Assembly (NCBI GenBank): GCA_026168455.1
Contig: CM047426.1
Span: 2,473,501 to 2,537,500, forward strand
DNA from: Theocolax elegans
Taxonomy: Eukaryota > Arthropoda > Insecta > Hymenoptera > Cerocephalidae
Reading direction: 5' to 3'
DNA: 64,000 nucleotides
Position numbers and translations under genes: made by a program
Notes under the pieces: model-generated
What the model was told of the DNA's origin: nothing
Seen by the model: the letters and a program-made list of their open reading frames with translations, nothing else
Database searches by the model: none
Shown: piece after piece, positions 14,001-25,841 of the stretch
Layout: the number at the start of each line of letters is the position of its first letter
Position numbering within the stretch: the stretch's first letter is position 1

Positions 14001-17000
14001 TCAAGGTTTGTAGTTTTATTTATTTATGTAACGTCCGTTATTTTGGATTCTAATGATGTACAGTGAGTTGATATATGAAATTCTGAGTTACCGACTGAGT
14101 CATCCTGGGTTTGAGGATGTTTTAAATATAAAGATTTACTATTTTAAAAAGTGCGCAAGTCGTGATGATCTGAACCTGTTATAATTAATTCCACTTTCAC
14201 AATTTTATTGAGGATGTTATACATTGACCTATTTACATATATCTCTGTTGAAAATGACCGATCGGAATAGGTCATAAGATTTATAAATATAAATTTTTAA
14301 TCGATGAAACATTTTATAGCTATTTATTAGAATGAAATCCAAATTTATAAACATGATTAAGTATGAGTCCAATCCTAACCTACAATAGTAAAAAGTGTAA
14401 AATGATATAAACACTTTAAAAATCTAACGAAATCTATAGTAATTTGAAAGTTCACTGTTCATTGAAAGTTTAAAAATAATTTGACTGTTTTGAGGTTACG
14501 TTCATTTGATTAAAACTATTATTTAATAGCAATTTTCACTATCTATTTCCAAGATTAAAATCCCTACATTGTATGTTTCAGGTCTACGTAGCACAACACT
14601 TACGTGACAAATTGACCACCTTAGATGCCGAAATCCAAATCCAACTAATCAAGGACAACAGCAAGTCATCCGGTAATTGGCGCAAACGTGATCCAAGAAA
14701 GAGATTAACAGCGATACTAGGACCAAAGAACACAAAGAAACGAGATTCTTAATAATCCAAAAAAATTGCGGTTCGGACAACATTTGCGTACCAGATCTCT
14801 CTATGCGCGTCAACAAGAACGTTGAGAAATACCTCTTAGGTTCTGGGAAAATTGTTGAATTAGAGGTGAGCATTCAAAACAATGCTGAGGATGCGTTCGA
14901 GTCGACGTTCTATCTTGAGCTACCAACTGGGATAGATTACGTGAACATCGAAAGTTTGAATGAGTCGACCGAGATAATAATCCAATGTACCGCGCCAAAA
15001 TCCAGCAACAACAATACGTTGCGTTGCGACGTTGGTAATCCACTACCCGAAGGAAAGTTGGTCAAATTCAAAGTGTTCTTGCAACCGATAACTTTCCATG
15101 GAATGAAACCCAGTTACGAGTTCAAAATGCACGTTAATTCAACGAATCCGGAGAGGGACAACAGTTTGTGGAACAATGCAGTGAGCGTGTCGTTGCCAGT
15201 TTGGATTGCCACGGATTTATTCATCGAAGGTGTGAGCAAACCTCAGGAAATTGATTTCAATTCGGTGGATTACACCAGTACCGAATTGGATTTGTTGATC
15301 AATACCCTTGAATTTGGTCCGATCATAACTCACAATTACACCATCAGGAACAACGGGCCATCGACCGTGTTGAATATTAGCACATCACTTATTTGGACTG
15401 CAGAAACATTCAGCGGCGATGTATTGTTGTATCTGATCGATCAGCCAGAAGTTTCGAGCGGCAAGATACAATGTGAATCGGCTAATGCTAATTACTTGGG
15501 TTTCAAAGTAAGTATTTAACATTAAATTGACTTTTTTATATTATAATAAATTTACGGTTTTCTATTTGTTTACAGGAGAATAGAAAATCGAAGCATGGAA
15601 GCAAAGAACAATCCAAGTACACCAGATCCGCGGCTGACTTGTCGGCGAATGAATTCGATAACGACAAGAAATTCAAAATAACATCTCGTAATCATTTCAA
15701 TAGTTTAAGAAACGAAGATATGTTTAACAATGATGATTATTTGGATAATCTTGAATTTGAAGACACTTGGGATAAAGGTAAATAAAGATAATTAAATTGG
15801 CCAATGAATCAGTCCATCTTTGACATAAATCTTACTATTTTTTGGTCAAAAATTGACGTATTTTATCAGAAACTGAACAAATTTCAACACAATTCACCGT
15901 GGACTGCAACTATTATGTCGTCTTTGACCAGGAATTAGTCATTTTGTTTTAAAATTTGATCGTTGTGACGTTTTTCACCAGAAATTGATCAACAAATGCT
16001 GAAATTTTATCTATTTCTGGCGAAAGATATCACAATTTGTCTTTTACCAGAAACTGCTGAAATTTGATCAATTTCTCATGAAGCGTAACAGGTATCGTCA
16101 ATTCACATTCAATATTCCTTTCCACAGATAACATTCGACACCTCACCAAGAGAAGAATCGAAGAAGACGAGTCGAACGATAGACACATACGACAAATAAC
16201 AAATGAACTGCCATTAGAAAATAATGTTAAAGAGAACGATAAGTCTGCATTTAGTAACGAAGCCTTATGTAAAAATGCACAATGCGTTAATTTAGTGTGC
16301 CATGTTGGACCATTGAAGAAGGATGAGGAAGTATCAGTTAGCAGCAAGATATCGGGTAAACGTCAAAGCGTTCAAGAAAGTAGCTGAGAGCGAGACGTTC
16401 AAAGTGTCGACGAAATTGTTGGCCTTGGTTACGGCACAACCATTTATTGGACGACCAACCGAACGCGTTATGAGTACCTGTGAAATTGAAACGCTTATTT
16501 TACCAGTTGTTAATGTTCATCAACCAGAACCTATTCCTCTTTGGATAATCATACTTTCGGCGGTTATTGGAACGACGATTTTGTTGCTACTTGTTTTACT
16601 TTTGTATAAGGTAGGCTACATTATATACGTAATGGATTTGGGATGTTTATCGATATTTATAAAAGTTTATGAGTTAATCCAAAAGTTAGCGAGAATAATT
16701 TAAAATATGTTGAAAAATTTAATTGACTTTGTAAATGTCGGTATAAGCAGCCCGGTTCCGCGTGAACAATTAAATTCTTTTCTATTATTAAAACATAAAT
16801 GTAGAATGATAGCTGCGTTAGAAATTCGAATTGAACCATAGAAGTTACTTATAATAATGATAACTTTATAAGAAAGTTTTAGAATTAGAAAATTTTTAAT
16901 TTCTTAAACGGTTTTTATACCATATTCAATTTTTATTTTCATTGAGATAACACTTATGTATAGAGTTTTTTAAAATTAGATCTTTATGTAAATATAAATT

Positions 17001-18326
17001 ATTCATCATAGAAATTAGACGCTACAAAGAGTCTATAACCACACTCATTTGCATAACCTGATTTATTTGAAAATACATTTTTCGGAGTCATGTTTCTTAA
17101 AAACTTCTTTTTTCGAAATTTCTTTTCTTACATAAAAATCATTTTCAAGAAATTTTTTCTGTAAAAATATTTCTCTTAAAAACAAATTGCTCAACAAAAT
17201 CTTTTCTATGTAATAAATATTACTCAAAAGATTATTTTAAAAAAAACTTTCTTTGAAGGGATGTTTCTAAAAAAACATTTTTCGTAGTAAAAACGATTCT
17301 TATTACAATGTTTTTTTAAAAGTTTTCTTTGAAATCTCTATTTTCCAAGAAAATATTGAAAAAAAAATTTCCTTTTAAATTACTTAATTGAAAATTCTCT
17401 TCTACGTAACAAGTATTATTTGAAAGTTTATTGTTGATGTTTTTAAAAGCCCTTTTTTTATCTTAAAAATTGTTTACTGAGGAATCATTTTTAAAAACGT
17501 AATTTCATCGAAATTAATTTTTTCGCATGAAACTTTTTAAGAAATAATTTTCCTCCGAAGTTTTCTTCGAAAATAGATTTCTTGGGAGCTACGTTTTTAA
17601 AAATCTTTTTCACCTTAAAAACTTGCTTTTTGAGAAATTATTCTTAAAAATAGATTTTACTTCAAAATTCTTTTTTCTTTGACAACAATTATTAAAAATA
17701 AACTTTTTTTCTAATACACTTATCTTTTAAAAAATCTCTTTTACGTTAAACATATTTTTCAATCATTATTTATAAAAATTCTTATTTTCAAATAAATATT
17801 TCCCCGAAGGTTCATTTCTTAAAAAACTTTACTGGACTTAATCAAGTTTTTTTGGAAGTATAGATAGTTCAGATTCAAGAAAAATAAAAAAACATACCAT
17901 TTAATTTAGACCTTATAAATAAATCAACTCTACAAAGACCTACCTAATTTCCTCTACGTATAAAAAAACGAATACGCCTAACCTATCAACTCTCTTCATC
18001 TCCTTAAAAATGAAACCAGGATACATATCATCACAAAAATACATCTTTTTCCCTAACCGCACTTTAATCACCACTCCAAAAATCATTATGACGCCCCGTG
18101 TAAGTAACATAACCTAATTACCTTACCTCAGATTTAAAAACCCTAGACGATACATACAAGCTATGTATATATACTTTAATATCGTTAAAATTATACCTTC
18201 TTAACGACCTTTAAACGAGACGACTTGTAACCTACAATTTTCCTTCTTTTTTTTCAGTGCGGATTCTTCAAGAGGAATAGGCCAACGCCAGGTCCAGAAA
18301 GACAACCGTTAAATAGATCTGATTAA
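5005..18326 (+). CDS. mew: Integrin alpha chain, alpha-PS1-like, 14 exons, with two apparent frameshifts
   Basis: This is a type I membrane receptor chain that pairs with a beta integrin to bind extracellular matrix. Exons: 5005-5177, 9021-9142, 9485-9603, 11005-11143, 11234-11298, 11900-11948, 12021-12101, 12578-12744, 12836-13074, 13396-14005, 14582-15507, 15576-15777, 16128-16610, 18258-18326; about 1147 residues. Seen in order: a Trp-rich signal peptide; propeller entry FNVETDHYAIYRGS; VIVGAPLNETN; calcium loops DIDGDDRDD, DIDLDGYGD and DLDGNNYPD; light-chain motifs IQKNCGSDNICVPDL and KKVAESETFKVSTKL; a basic KRR site in an Asn/Asp-rich linker that may be the heavy/light cleavage point; one membrane helix near residues 1097-1122; and tail CGFFKRNRPT...ERQPL. 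The tail resembles laminin-type alpha-PS1, hence the symbol. Splice phases agree throughout. The frame breaks at about 14750 (one base short) and 16352 (one base extra), so either assembly indels or gene decay must be explained. Confidence 0.9.
5880..6390. repeat. Degenerate minisatellite in integrin intron 1
   Basis: Four loosely matching units run in the same direction. Each has a GATGGAT or AAATAATGGAG start, a GATTTTTTGGT core, a GAGAATGT(GG)GAGTGTTT segment and an AATTTCAGTTTATT end. The + strand is T- and G-rich with very little C. Confidence 0.55.
7771..8340. repeat. AC-rich microsatellite/minisatellite tract
   Basis: About 570 bases are dominated by CACACA and ACAAACACA words with longer embedded repeats, for example ACTTAGACTCACTTAC followed by AACTCAGAAGTACACTTTGACACA, which occurs three times between 8090 and 8300 with small changes. 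Strongly strand-asymmetric: almost no G on the + strand. Confidence 0.85.
9604..11004 (+). other. Integrin intron 3 (1.4 kb) with MITE-like insert
   Basis: A GTAAGT donor and GATAG acceptor bound this intron. A MITE-like element with inverted ends occupies 10074-10452. The remainder contains GGGAGTAAAA and TTTTACTCCCTTGATGCATAAT words that recur near 22080-22400 and 23190 in the window, indicating a second dispersed repeat family. Confidence 0.6.
10074..10452. mobile_element. MITE-like element with GGGATGTCGGACC inverted ends
   Basis: The left end GGGATGTCGGACC and right end GGTCCGACATCCC are exact inverted repeats 380 bases apart. The inside is two diverged direct half-repeats, each running AACGTCAAGCCCTT, then a TTTTTCCAGATTTTTAA-like phrase, then TTTGGGTTGAAAG. 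There is no coding capacity. A second member lies at 28241-28573, and decayed members are seen elsewhere. Non-autonomous; the superfamily is not assigned. Confidence 0.7.
11299..11899 (+). other. Integrin intron 5, nothing recognised
   Basis: A GTAAGG donor and TTTCAG acceptor enclose 601 bases of AT-rich sequence. I see no exon, repeat or motif beyond scattered CCTAACCT words. Confidence 0.7.
12102..12577 (+). other. Integrin intron 7, nothing recognised
   Basis: GTAATG donor and TTGTTAG acceptor. 476 bases of AT-rich sequence without visible structure. Confidence 0.7.
13075..13395 (+). repeat. Integrin intron 9: C-depleted GATGAATGAAAA tract
   Basis: The 321-base intron (GTATGT donor, TTTCAG acceptor) consists almost wholly of shuffled GATGA, AATGA and AAAGA words, with very few C bases on the + strand before the acceptor. 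It is a cryptically simple sequence rather than a clean tandem repeat. Confidence 0.7.
14006..14581 (+). other. Integrin intron 10, nothing recognised
   Basis: GTTTGT donor and TTTCAG acceptor. 576 bases of AT-rich sequence. It contains one TTTTGAGGTTACGTT word of the dispersed family seen at 19.4-20.0 and 33.9-35.0 kb. Confidence 0.65.
14745..14757 (+). other. mew: Apparent 1-base deletion frameshift in integrin exon 11
   Basis: The exon enters in phase 0 and reads through LTAILGPKNTKKRDS, then meets TAA TAA. Conserved integrin sequence (IIQKNCG...) resumes one frame over with no splice site between. The exon is 926 bases long where 927 would keep phase. One missing T in the CTTAAT context would explain it. 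Confidence 0.75.
15778..16127 (+). repeat. Integrin intron 12 with degenerate CAGAAACTG-type repeats
   Basis: The 350-base intron contains about four diverged copies of a phrase running CCAGAAATTGATCAA and GCTGAAATTTGATCAATTTC. GTAAAT donor and CCACAG acceptor. Confidence 0.5.
16346..16358 (+). other. mew: Apparent 1-base insertion frameshift in integrin exon 13
   Basis: The frame reads GPLKKDEEVSVSSKI, then shifts. The conserved VNVKAFKKVAESETF segment continues one frame over. Skipping one base near 16352 restores continuity with the membrane helix and the exon 14 phase. The opposite sign to the exon 11 shift, with otherwise excellent conservation, favours sequence error. Confidence 0.7.
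16611..18257 (+). repeat. Integrin intron 13 (1.65 kb) with degenerate TTCTTAAAAA repeats
   Basis: GTAGGC donor and TTTTCAG acceptor. From about 17090 to 17850 the intron is a run of diverged units of roughly 50-60 bases alternating TTTTCTTAAAAA with AAAATTTCTTTT. No exon is seen. The splice to the last exon is supported by the GFFKR tail. Confidence 0.6.
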
Positions 18327-18667
18327 TATTAATATTTATAAATATATACGTATAGATTTATTTTATTATATTAACAAAAAAGAAAATATCGTGTTATATT
18401 TAAATGATATATATTGTCGAGCATTTTGCGGCTGTATTTAAAAAGAGATAAAGAAGAAGAGTATCAACAAAGAAGAGATATATATGTGCTTTAAATAACT
18501 TTAATTATTTTTTATGTAATTATGTATTATTATATTATTTTTTAACATACTCATAATTTTATTGCGCGTCTTTAGCGATCGAGTTACTTATTATATTAAT
18601 TTAAAATTATTTTTGTATAGAAAAAAAAACACTCACTAAATCTCATTAATATAATAATTTGTGAATA

Positions 18668-18743
<76 letters not shown>

Positions 18744-18830
18744 GTGTTGAATAATAAAAAAAAGAAAAGAGAAATGAAGAAATATTTGACTGATACAAAA
18801 TGTGTATATTTTTTAATATCCTTTTTATGG
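18327..18830 (+). other. Integrin 3' UTR region with long (TA)n
   Basis: An AT-rich 3' flank follows the stop codon. It contains a (TA)n run at about 18669-18739 and an AATAAA at 18753-18758, which could end the transcript. A TA tract of this length is prone to slippage and mis-assembly. Confidence 0.5.
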
Positions 18831-19160
18831 GGGATGGATTATGGAATCAAATTACAGCGGCCTACACTTTTCAACTTAAAAATTACATTTAAAATATTGA
18901 ATTAATAATTAAAAACTTTGTATAGACAGCTTAACCTCTGCTAAGAGAGGGTCTGGTGTTATGAGTATTATGAAAAGTAATTTTTTTAATAATAATTAAA
19001 TAAACATTTTTGGTCGGTAATTATATAAATAAAAAAAGGTATAAATTTTCACCTCAATTATCCTAATTAACTTATTGATATAAAAATCTGAAAATCTTTG
19101 GGCTATTATTGATTAAAACATGCCTAAAGATGTTCATATTACATAGGACCTATGACCATT
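18831..19160 (-). repeat. Decayed copy of the GGGATGTCGGACC MITE family
   Basis: Read on the minus strand this stretch follows the same order of phrases as the element at 10074-10452: a degraded GGATG-TGGA end, a CTTTTCAACTTAAAAATTAC phrase, then AAATATTGAATTAA, and a second half with TAAAACATGCC. Ends are degraded. Confidence 0.4.
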
Positions 19161-22100
19161 TTGTGAGTCTAACATGTTACTAATGATATTAGTTTTCTTC
19201 AGTTAAATCGAAGTATGTATAAAATGTTTTTTTGGCTAAAAACTGATTAATAAGTTTTTCATTATTGGCCGAAATTTGGTTTGGCATAACCTCAAAATTT
19301 GATAATAAACTGAGCAAATATTAAAATTAATTGAAATATTCATTTAGATATTATATTTTTTCGTAAAAATAGTTGCGTGATATTTTAGTATCAGTAATAA
19401 TCGAATATTTTGAGGTTACGTAAAAACATAAACTATAAAATTATTTGGTTATTTTTTGACCGAATTATACGTTTTATAAATAGTTTGATTTCCATTAGGA
19501 AATTATTTATATGGAGCAAAAATGGAATCAAAAACGAAAAATATTCAACATTTCTAAAGTAAATATCAAAACAAATAAGTACACATAACCATAATTAAGT
19601 AAACATATAATAATAAATTTTGAATTTTTTAAATAATCCGGGCGAAATGGAAACCTTTACAAAGAATTAATTAAATTGGCTGAGTGCAAACAAAAAAATA
19701 GATTAACAAAAAATAATTTTTTTCCATATTTAACAATGAAAAATAATATATTTTTTAATGAAAAAAGTTAAAAATATTTAATTAGAAAAAAGCAATGATG
19801 CGGACTATTAATTTCAAATTTATTTGGTTATTTTTGGTCATATAGCCAGTTTTTGGCTGAGACAAAAATTTAATAAATGCTTCGATATATTTCCATTAGG
19901 TATACGCTCTAGTAAAAATTAAATATTTTGAGGTTATGTAAAACTGATTTTTTAACCATTAATTAACGATTTATTTGCCAATTTTCGTTCACAAATAGCG
20001 CTTCAGAAATACTTACGTTATACGTTTTAATAAAAATCAAACTTTCTATTTTTTAAAATATACCATTACATTACAGTCTAATTTTGTTTAACTTCAAAAT
20101 TTGAAATTTTCACCAGAACATGAGGGGGATATAGAAGAAAAAGAAATCAATTCAAACACGTATTACATTTATTCAGAAGATATGTGTACACATATAAATA
20201 CATAAATACTCTATATTTAATAAAATCGCTCAAGTCGAACATATATATATATTTTTTTTTATACGGGAGATTTTTTTATTTTAATCGATTTTATATTTGA
20301 TTCAATCTCTCTCACCTATATTTTCAGCTTTGGTCTCCGCGCGATAAATATATACTTTTTTTCTTAAATTTTTTCTCATCTTTGGATAGATGTTATCCAC
20401 TTCGGTCGATGAGAAAGAGTTCGTGTGTATATATATATATACGTATGTTTATTAAAATTCTAAAAAACGCTAAAAACTCAGTCGAAAATTTTTTTTATCA
20501 TAACTTCTCCCTGGCTTATAAATACTCTCATTTTTTTTCTTTTCCATTGTTGCATATGTATGTACACAAAGTTTGTCTTTTTTTTCCTTTTGTAAAATAA
20601 TATATATGTATAGGATATATATTATTATTATTGTTAATAATATGTTAAAAAATTCGGTGTTAATCAATATATGAACGTTTTTCCTTCTCTTTTTTTCGCG
20701 CGTCGCTGTGTATAATATGTATATTTTATTATTGTTATATATATATATGTAGATGCGTGGGTGTGTGTGTATATATATATTATATTTAGAAGTTGCGATG
20801 TTGAGAAAGCTCGAAAAAAAAATTTATTGCACACTCTAGTGATAAAAAAAATTATTATTTCTGTCTCTCTTCCGTATATGATTTTCAACCATAAAAATCT
20901 CATATAATTTTTTTTTTTCTTCAATAAATATCATTTTCCTTTTTCTTCTCGATATCGTTGCGCTCAACACATTTTCTCCTTCTCGTCAGCCCTATTTTAC
21001 TTTCGTTTCGTATTTTCTTTTCTCTTTTCGTAAAAATTTTGTCAGTCGTCCGGTATATGCGTAATGCAGTGTATATAACAGGGCGCGGAAAATTTTCCGG
21101 TGCTGAAAAATTACCGTGACGCTGTTGACGTACGTGTGGGCGAAATAATAAGTTAAAATAAAAAAAATAATTTAATTAACCTGTGTTTGACCAGTAAACG
21201 AATAGCTGGCAAGATCGTAATCAGGGTCATTTTTCACGACGATTGTAGCAGTGTTCTTCAAGTTTATCTCAAAGTCAATTTTATTTCTTGATTTTTAAGT
21301 AAAAACTCTTACTTTTATATCAACAATCATAAAGGCAATAATATTGACATTCAAATAGATGCTTAGGTCACAAGTCACGTGTGACCTTGATAGACACTCA
21401 AAGGTTATTTAAACTATTACCTATCAGTTAAGCACCTGTTTGAATGCACACTTTCCCGCTCTTTAGATTGCTACTTTAAAAAAGAGGTTTTCCATTCATT
21501 AAAAAAACAAAGGTGACCTTGAAATAACGTTGGCGGTTATCTACCAAGGTCAAATTGAAGGACACCATAAAAATTCCTCGTTTGTAGTTGTTATTTATTT
21601 TAATGAAAATTTAGATTTTTTATTAACATCTTTTTACTTCAACTTATGGTTTTATTTATTATTCAATTTTTTTTTAGTTATCAGTTTTTTAGGTTAAGGA
21701 ATGTCAAACCCAGGGTTTACAGGGATCTACCTTTTATAACTTAAGAATCATGCGAAAAATATTAAGTAAAAAATCTGAAAAAATCCATAAAACACTTTAA
21801 AACATAACAAAGAGTCTAATGTTATGACTCTTGAAAAAAAAGATAATATTATTAATTTATTTTAAATAAACAAGATTTGGTCGGTAATTTAATAAGCACT
21901 ATTTGCAAGACGAAAATTATATTGACATTAGTAATTTACAAAATCTGAAAAATTTCAAAAGCCTGAAATTTGTCAGATTTTTTAAAATGATAACCCATTT
22001 TAAGTACACATATAACTTTTGCAGGGCCCGTCATCACTTTAAAATAATAAAAAAAAATTCCTCGTTGAAAATGACTTTTTAACACTCTGGGAGTAAAATG

Positions 22101-22660
22101 CGCGTTTTTGATGTCTATAACCGGGAGTAAAATTAGTCTTTTTCTCCCTAGGGAGAAAAAGTCAGCTGATCCATAAGAAGTACATATGAGAGACAAAGAC
22201 AGAGCGATGCCGTAAGAGTGAGGTTATACCAAAATCTTGGTAGTTTTACTCCCTTTTTATAAGCATCTAAAACGCGAATTTCACACCCCTTGTGTTAAAA
22301 AGCAGTATATGGAACAAGGGAGTAAAGGTGTTCTTTGCCCGAGTCGGTTTGACGCACGAGCGAAGCGAGAAAAGACACCTTTTTTACTCCCTTGTTGCAT
22401 AATCTACTATTCTTATTCGTTTATTGGTCGAACCCTGCAATATTTCTAGGTGTATATCCACACTTTTTCGCCACTATGTGTATCTATATCACGGTAATTT
22501 TTCGCGAACAAATCCAAGTGAAAATTAATATTTATACATATATATATACTCTTGTATAATACAGTCGATAACAGCAGTATATATACCGTATATACCGGAC
22601 TTGCTTTTCATTTAATTTTTTTTAACGTGCTATATCAAAAAACGTATATATATATATTTA
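19161..22660. other. Intergenic, no gene seen; dispersed repeats
   Basis: No coding exon is supported. 19380-20020 contains degenerate copies of the TTTTGAGGTTACGTAAAA family. 20230-20940 has many short TA and TG alternations. About 21700-21850 resembles another reversed decayed member of the MITE family at 10074. 22080-22400 contains GGGAGTAAA and TTTTACTCCCTTG words in inverted arrangement, matching a family copy in integrin intron 3. Open frames here fall inside these repeats and have no recognisable protein content. Confidence 0.5.
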
Positions 22661-24280
22661 TATTTATATAACCTTTGTAAAAAAGCGTTCGGTTAGAAAA
22701 TGGATACGTATATATATATATGTATGTATATATATAGTAAAAAGTACAAATGCAATGATTTAAAGATGCAAGATATTTATATATATGTATGTATATGAAT
22801 AATGAGTGTTTTTTAAAATTTTAAACTTAAATTTTTTTCTTATATATATATATATGCGTTTGAGATGACACACTATCCATATCAAATCGACAAATTTTAT
22901 TGTATTCAAATTTACTATATTATAATCAACGACTTTTTACTATTAAAACGTTTGATTTCTTTTTTTGTGTTTGACTTTTTTTTGTTTGTTTTTTTTTACA
23001 TTATTGTAACAATTTTATTATACAACATTGTAAAGCTACAAAGGTTAAAAAAACGATAAGGCTGAGTAGCTAAACGCGCGTAAAAAGGACAAATTTGTTG
23101 TTTTAGTTACGAGCCGTATTTTCGGCTGGTGCGTGATTTTTTAACCGAAATTATCTGAATAGTCTTCTTTATTCGCATCCTACGATGTGGGAGTAAAATA
23201 TATTTTATTCCCTGTACGCATTTACTTTAACGCAGATTTAATTTAGCTTAGAATTTATTCAAAGAAATCATTTTTGAATTATTGAATTTTTGTCGAATAA
23301 AGAGGCTTGTCAAATAATCAAGGTGTACAGTTTTCTAATCATTCTTTCGTCACGAGGGCGTAAAATGCGAATTACCTTCCTACGAACAATATTTTTACGA
23401 TGTTGCTCGAATAACAAACAAAATTTTTACATCGCAATGAGAATAAACTGAGTTTTTTTTAGCCCTGATTTCACGAGCAAAAACATCTATTTTACGCTCG
23501 CTGTGTAATTTAAGAATTTTTACGCCCAGTGTTAAGTAATATTTATCCCTCGAATTATAATTGCTATTACATCGCTCGAATGACAAACAATATTTTTACA
23601 TCGCAATAGAGATAAACCTCTCATTTTATGCACGCTGTAAATTAGAATTTTCTTTTACAAACGCATTTAATTCCGAGGTATTTAAACAGTTAATCGTTAT
23701 TATTAATACGTATAACGTCGAACTACATTAAATTAAAATAAAAAGATAATGTTTTTTCACTAATTATCCTAATTACAAAAATAATAACTTTCGATCGATC
23801 TAAGCTACATAATATTTGTCTATTTCCTTTATTTAAATAATAATTATACATATTGTTAATTAAATACTACTTATACACGTAATGTACAAAAGCAACGATT
23901 TACAATATTATCCTGAACTGCCTCGTAGAGATTCAGATAATTTTCTCTTTTTTTTATTTTTATTTAAATAATAAATTACAAAAATGTCAATAAATTTTTT
24001 TTACATTGTCCGAAAAAATTACCAAACTGCTAAGCAAAATTTACAGTAAATGTAGTAAAATTTACTCTAAATGTAGTAAAATTTGTGGAGTTAGCGTACT
24101 AAATTTTACAATTAAGCTTGTAAATTTTATTAACTCCAATTTTTTCCTATACTGTTTACGAAATTCTATAAACAACAGTACAGCACGAGATACCGAAAAG
24201 AAGCGATAAATAAAATTTTTATTGGAATCGCGTCGTTCGTTTGTTTACTTTAAAAGGACGATTCGATGAAACACATGCAA
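22661..24280. other. Intergenic, no gene seen
   Basis: AT-rich with TA/TG alternations at 22625-22860. 23390-23640 holds two diverged copies of a phrase around ATTTTTACATCGCAAT(G)AGA, about 200 bases apart. Nothing coding is supported. Confidence 0.5.
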
Positions 24281-24281
24281 G

Positions 24282-24357
24282 TGACGCGGTGGCGCAATGG
24301 TAAGGACTTATGGATTCTCAACCCAAACTTCGCAGGTTCGATCCCGATGACATCCAG
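24282..24357 (+). repeat. tRNA-like Pol III A/B-box unit (tRNA pseudogene or SINE head)
   Basis: TGGCGCAATGGT at 24290-24301 matches an A box and GGTTCGATCCC at 24335-24345 matches a B box, 33 bases apart, as in a tRNA gene. The expected 7-bp acceptor stem does not form between GTGACGC and GACATCC, the T stem is poor and the anticodon stem is mismatched. It is more likely a tRNA-derived SINE head or tRNA pseudogene than a working tRNA. TTACCAAACTGCT words near 24020 and 24560 may mark a larger repeat around it. Confidence 0.5.
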
Positions 24358-25350
24358 AATTTTTTTCACTAATTAAATTTCATTTAAATATTTAAAATTT
24401 CCATAACACTCGAATAATATACATAAACTCAAAAATAAATAATATGGGAGCAATAAAATTTTTTTTCTGATGTTAAAAAAAAAATTAAAATTACAATTTA
24501 GTTTGGTAAAAATTACGAGATTCGCAGTTTGTTACCACATTACTTGAGAGTTTAGGAATTTTTACCAAACTGCTTTGTAATATTTACAAATTATTTCTCT
24601 CCGTGTATATAGGACATGTATAGCATACGTTTCTTTTTTTTTGGCATACGAAAAGCAAAATAGCATTATCCCCCCTCCCCTAAAATTCAACGCTAGATAA
24701 AATCTTACAGATCATTTTCAATGAATCTTCTGTAAATTTAAAATTTTTCAACATTTTTCTTTTCTCCGTTTCGCTTAGCTATTCGATTTATATATATATA
24801 TAAATATTTACCTAACATAGTGATATATATATATTTTTTTTATTATACAAAAAGAAGTAACAATATTCGTAGATATACCAAAAAATTGTATACGTTCGTA
24901 ATAATTTACGTAATCACGATCATTAGAAAACGAAATGTACATTTTTTTTATTATAAAATTTTCGTCGGTAAAGAAGGGTTGCGATTATTTTGAGTCGAGT
25001 ATACTTTTCTTTGATTCACGATTAAAATTTTGATTATTTACACGTTGTGCAGTAAGGGAGTTTCATCATTTTTTTCCCTAGTTTATCGACCAAATGTATG
25101 AGATTTGACATAATTAAAAAAAGGAGAGCATTAGCATTTGTAATTATGCTTTCTGAGCATTAGGAGGATGTCAGAGGTAATAACAATAATTCAAATTTCC
25201 CGCGCTTACGAACTACTGACTGAGTAGTGATAATTTTTGCAATAATAATATTTTGCATACATCAAATTTGAAACTTACAAGAAGACCCTCATATGTTTGG
25301 GAAACGGATCGTCCTCAGCTTGTAGGATATGTTTTCTAATATTAAAATAT

Positions 25351-25841
25351 AAAAAAAGGCAGAGCCGCAGACCCTAAAATCGTTTTTTCAAAAGTTATAC
25401 ACTGTTAAAGCAAAATTTACAAAAAAAGAATTTTACTTTAAATGCTTGTAACTTAATGAAAAGCTGAGATAAACTACATATAATTTTAAAAAAAGTACAC
25501 TCAAATTCGTTAGGATGGAGCACAGTTACGGCCGAATTAAAAATTTTAAGATTAGTTTAAAAAATCAATAAAATTTGTAGTGCCCCATTTTTGTTTAAAT
25601 TTTTCTTCAAATTTTTAATTCGACTATAACTTTGCTCCATTTCAACGGATTTGAGAGTACATTTTTTAAATTATATGTATTTTATCTCAGCTTTTCATTA
25701 AACTTTGGTTTGTGTATGAATATTTGACTGTTTAGAAGCTACAAGCGTTTGAAATAAAGCCTTTTGTTTTGTCAATTTTGCTTTAACAAGCGTATAACTT
25801 TTGAAAAAACGATTGTTAGGGTACGCGGCTCTGTCTTTTTT
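25351..25841. mobile_element. Foldback (inverted-repeat) element, arms about 200 bp
   Basis: The left arm starts with AGGCAGAGCCGC and runs through AAAATCGTTTTTTCAAAAG, GCTGAGATAAACTACATAT and TGGAGCACAGTTA. The right arm carries the same phrases in reverse complement, ending GCGGCTCTGTC at about 25835. The spacer is roughly 60 bases. The arms are diverged by point changes, so it is an older MITE-like foldback. No coding capacity. Confidence 0.75.

Noticed and set aside
22237..22449. 70-codon plus-strand frame
   Set aside because: Falls inside a dispersed GGGAGTAAA / TTTTACTCCC repeat that also occurs in integrin intron 3.
24282..24357. Functional tRNA gene
   Set aside because: A and B boxes are present but acceptor, T and anticodon stems do not pair properly.
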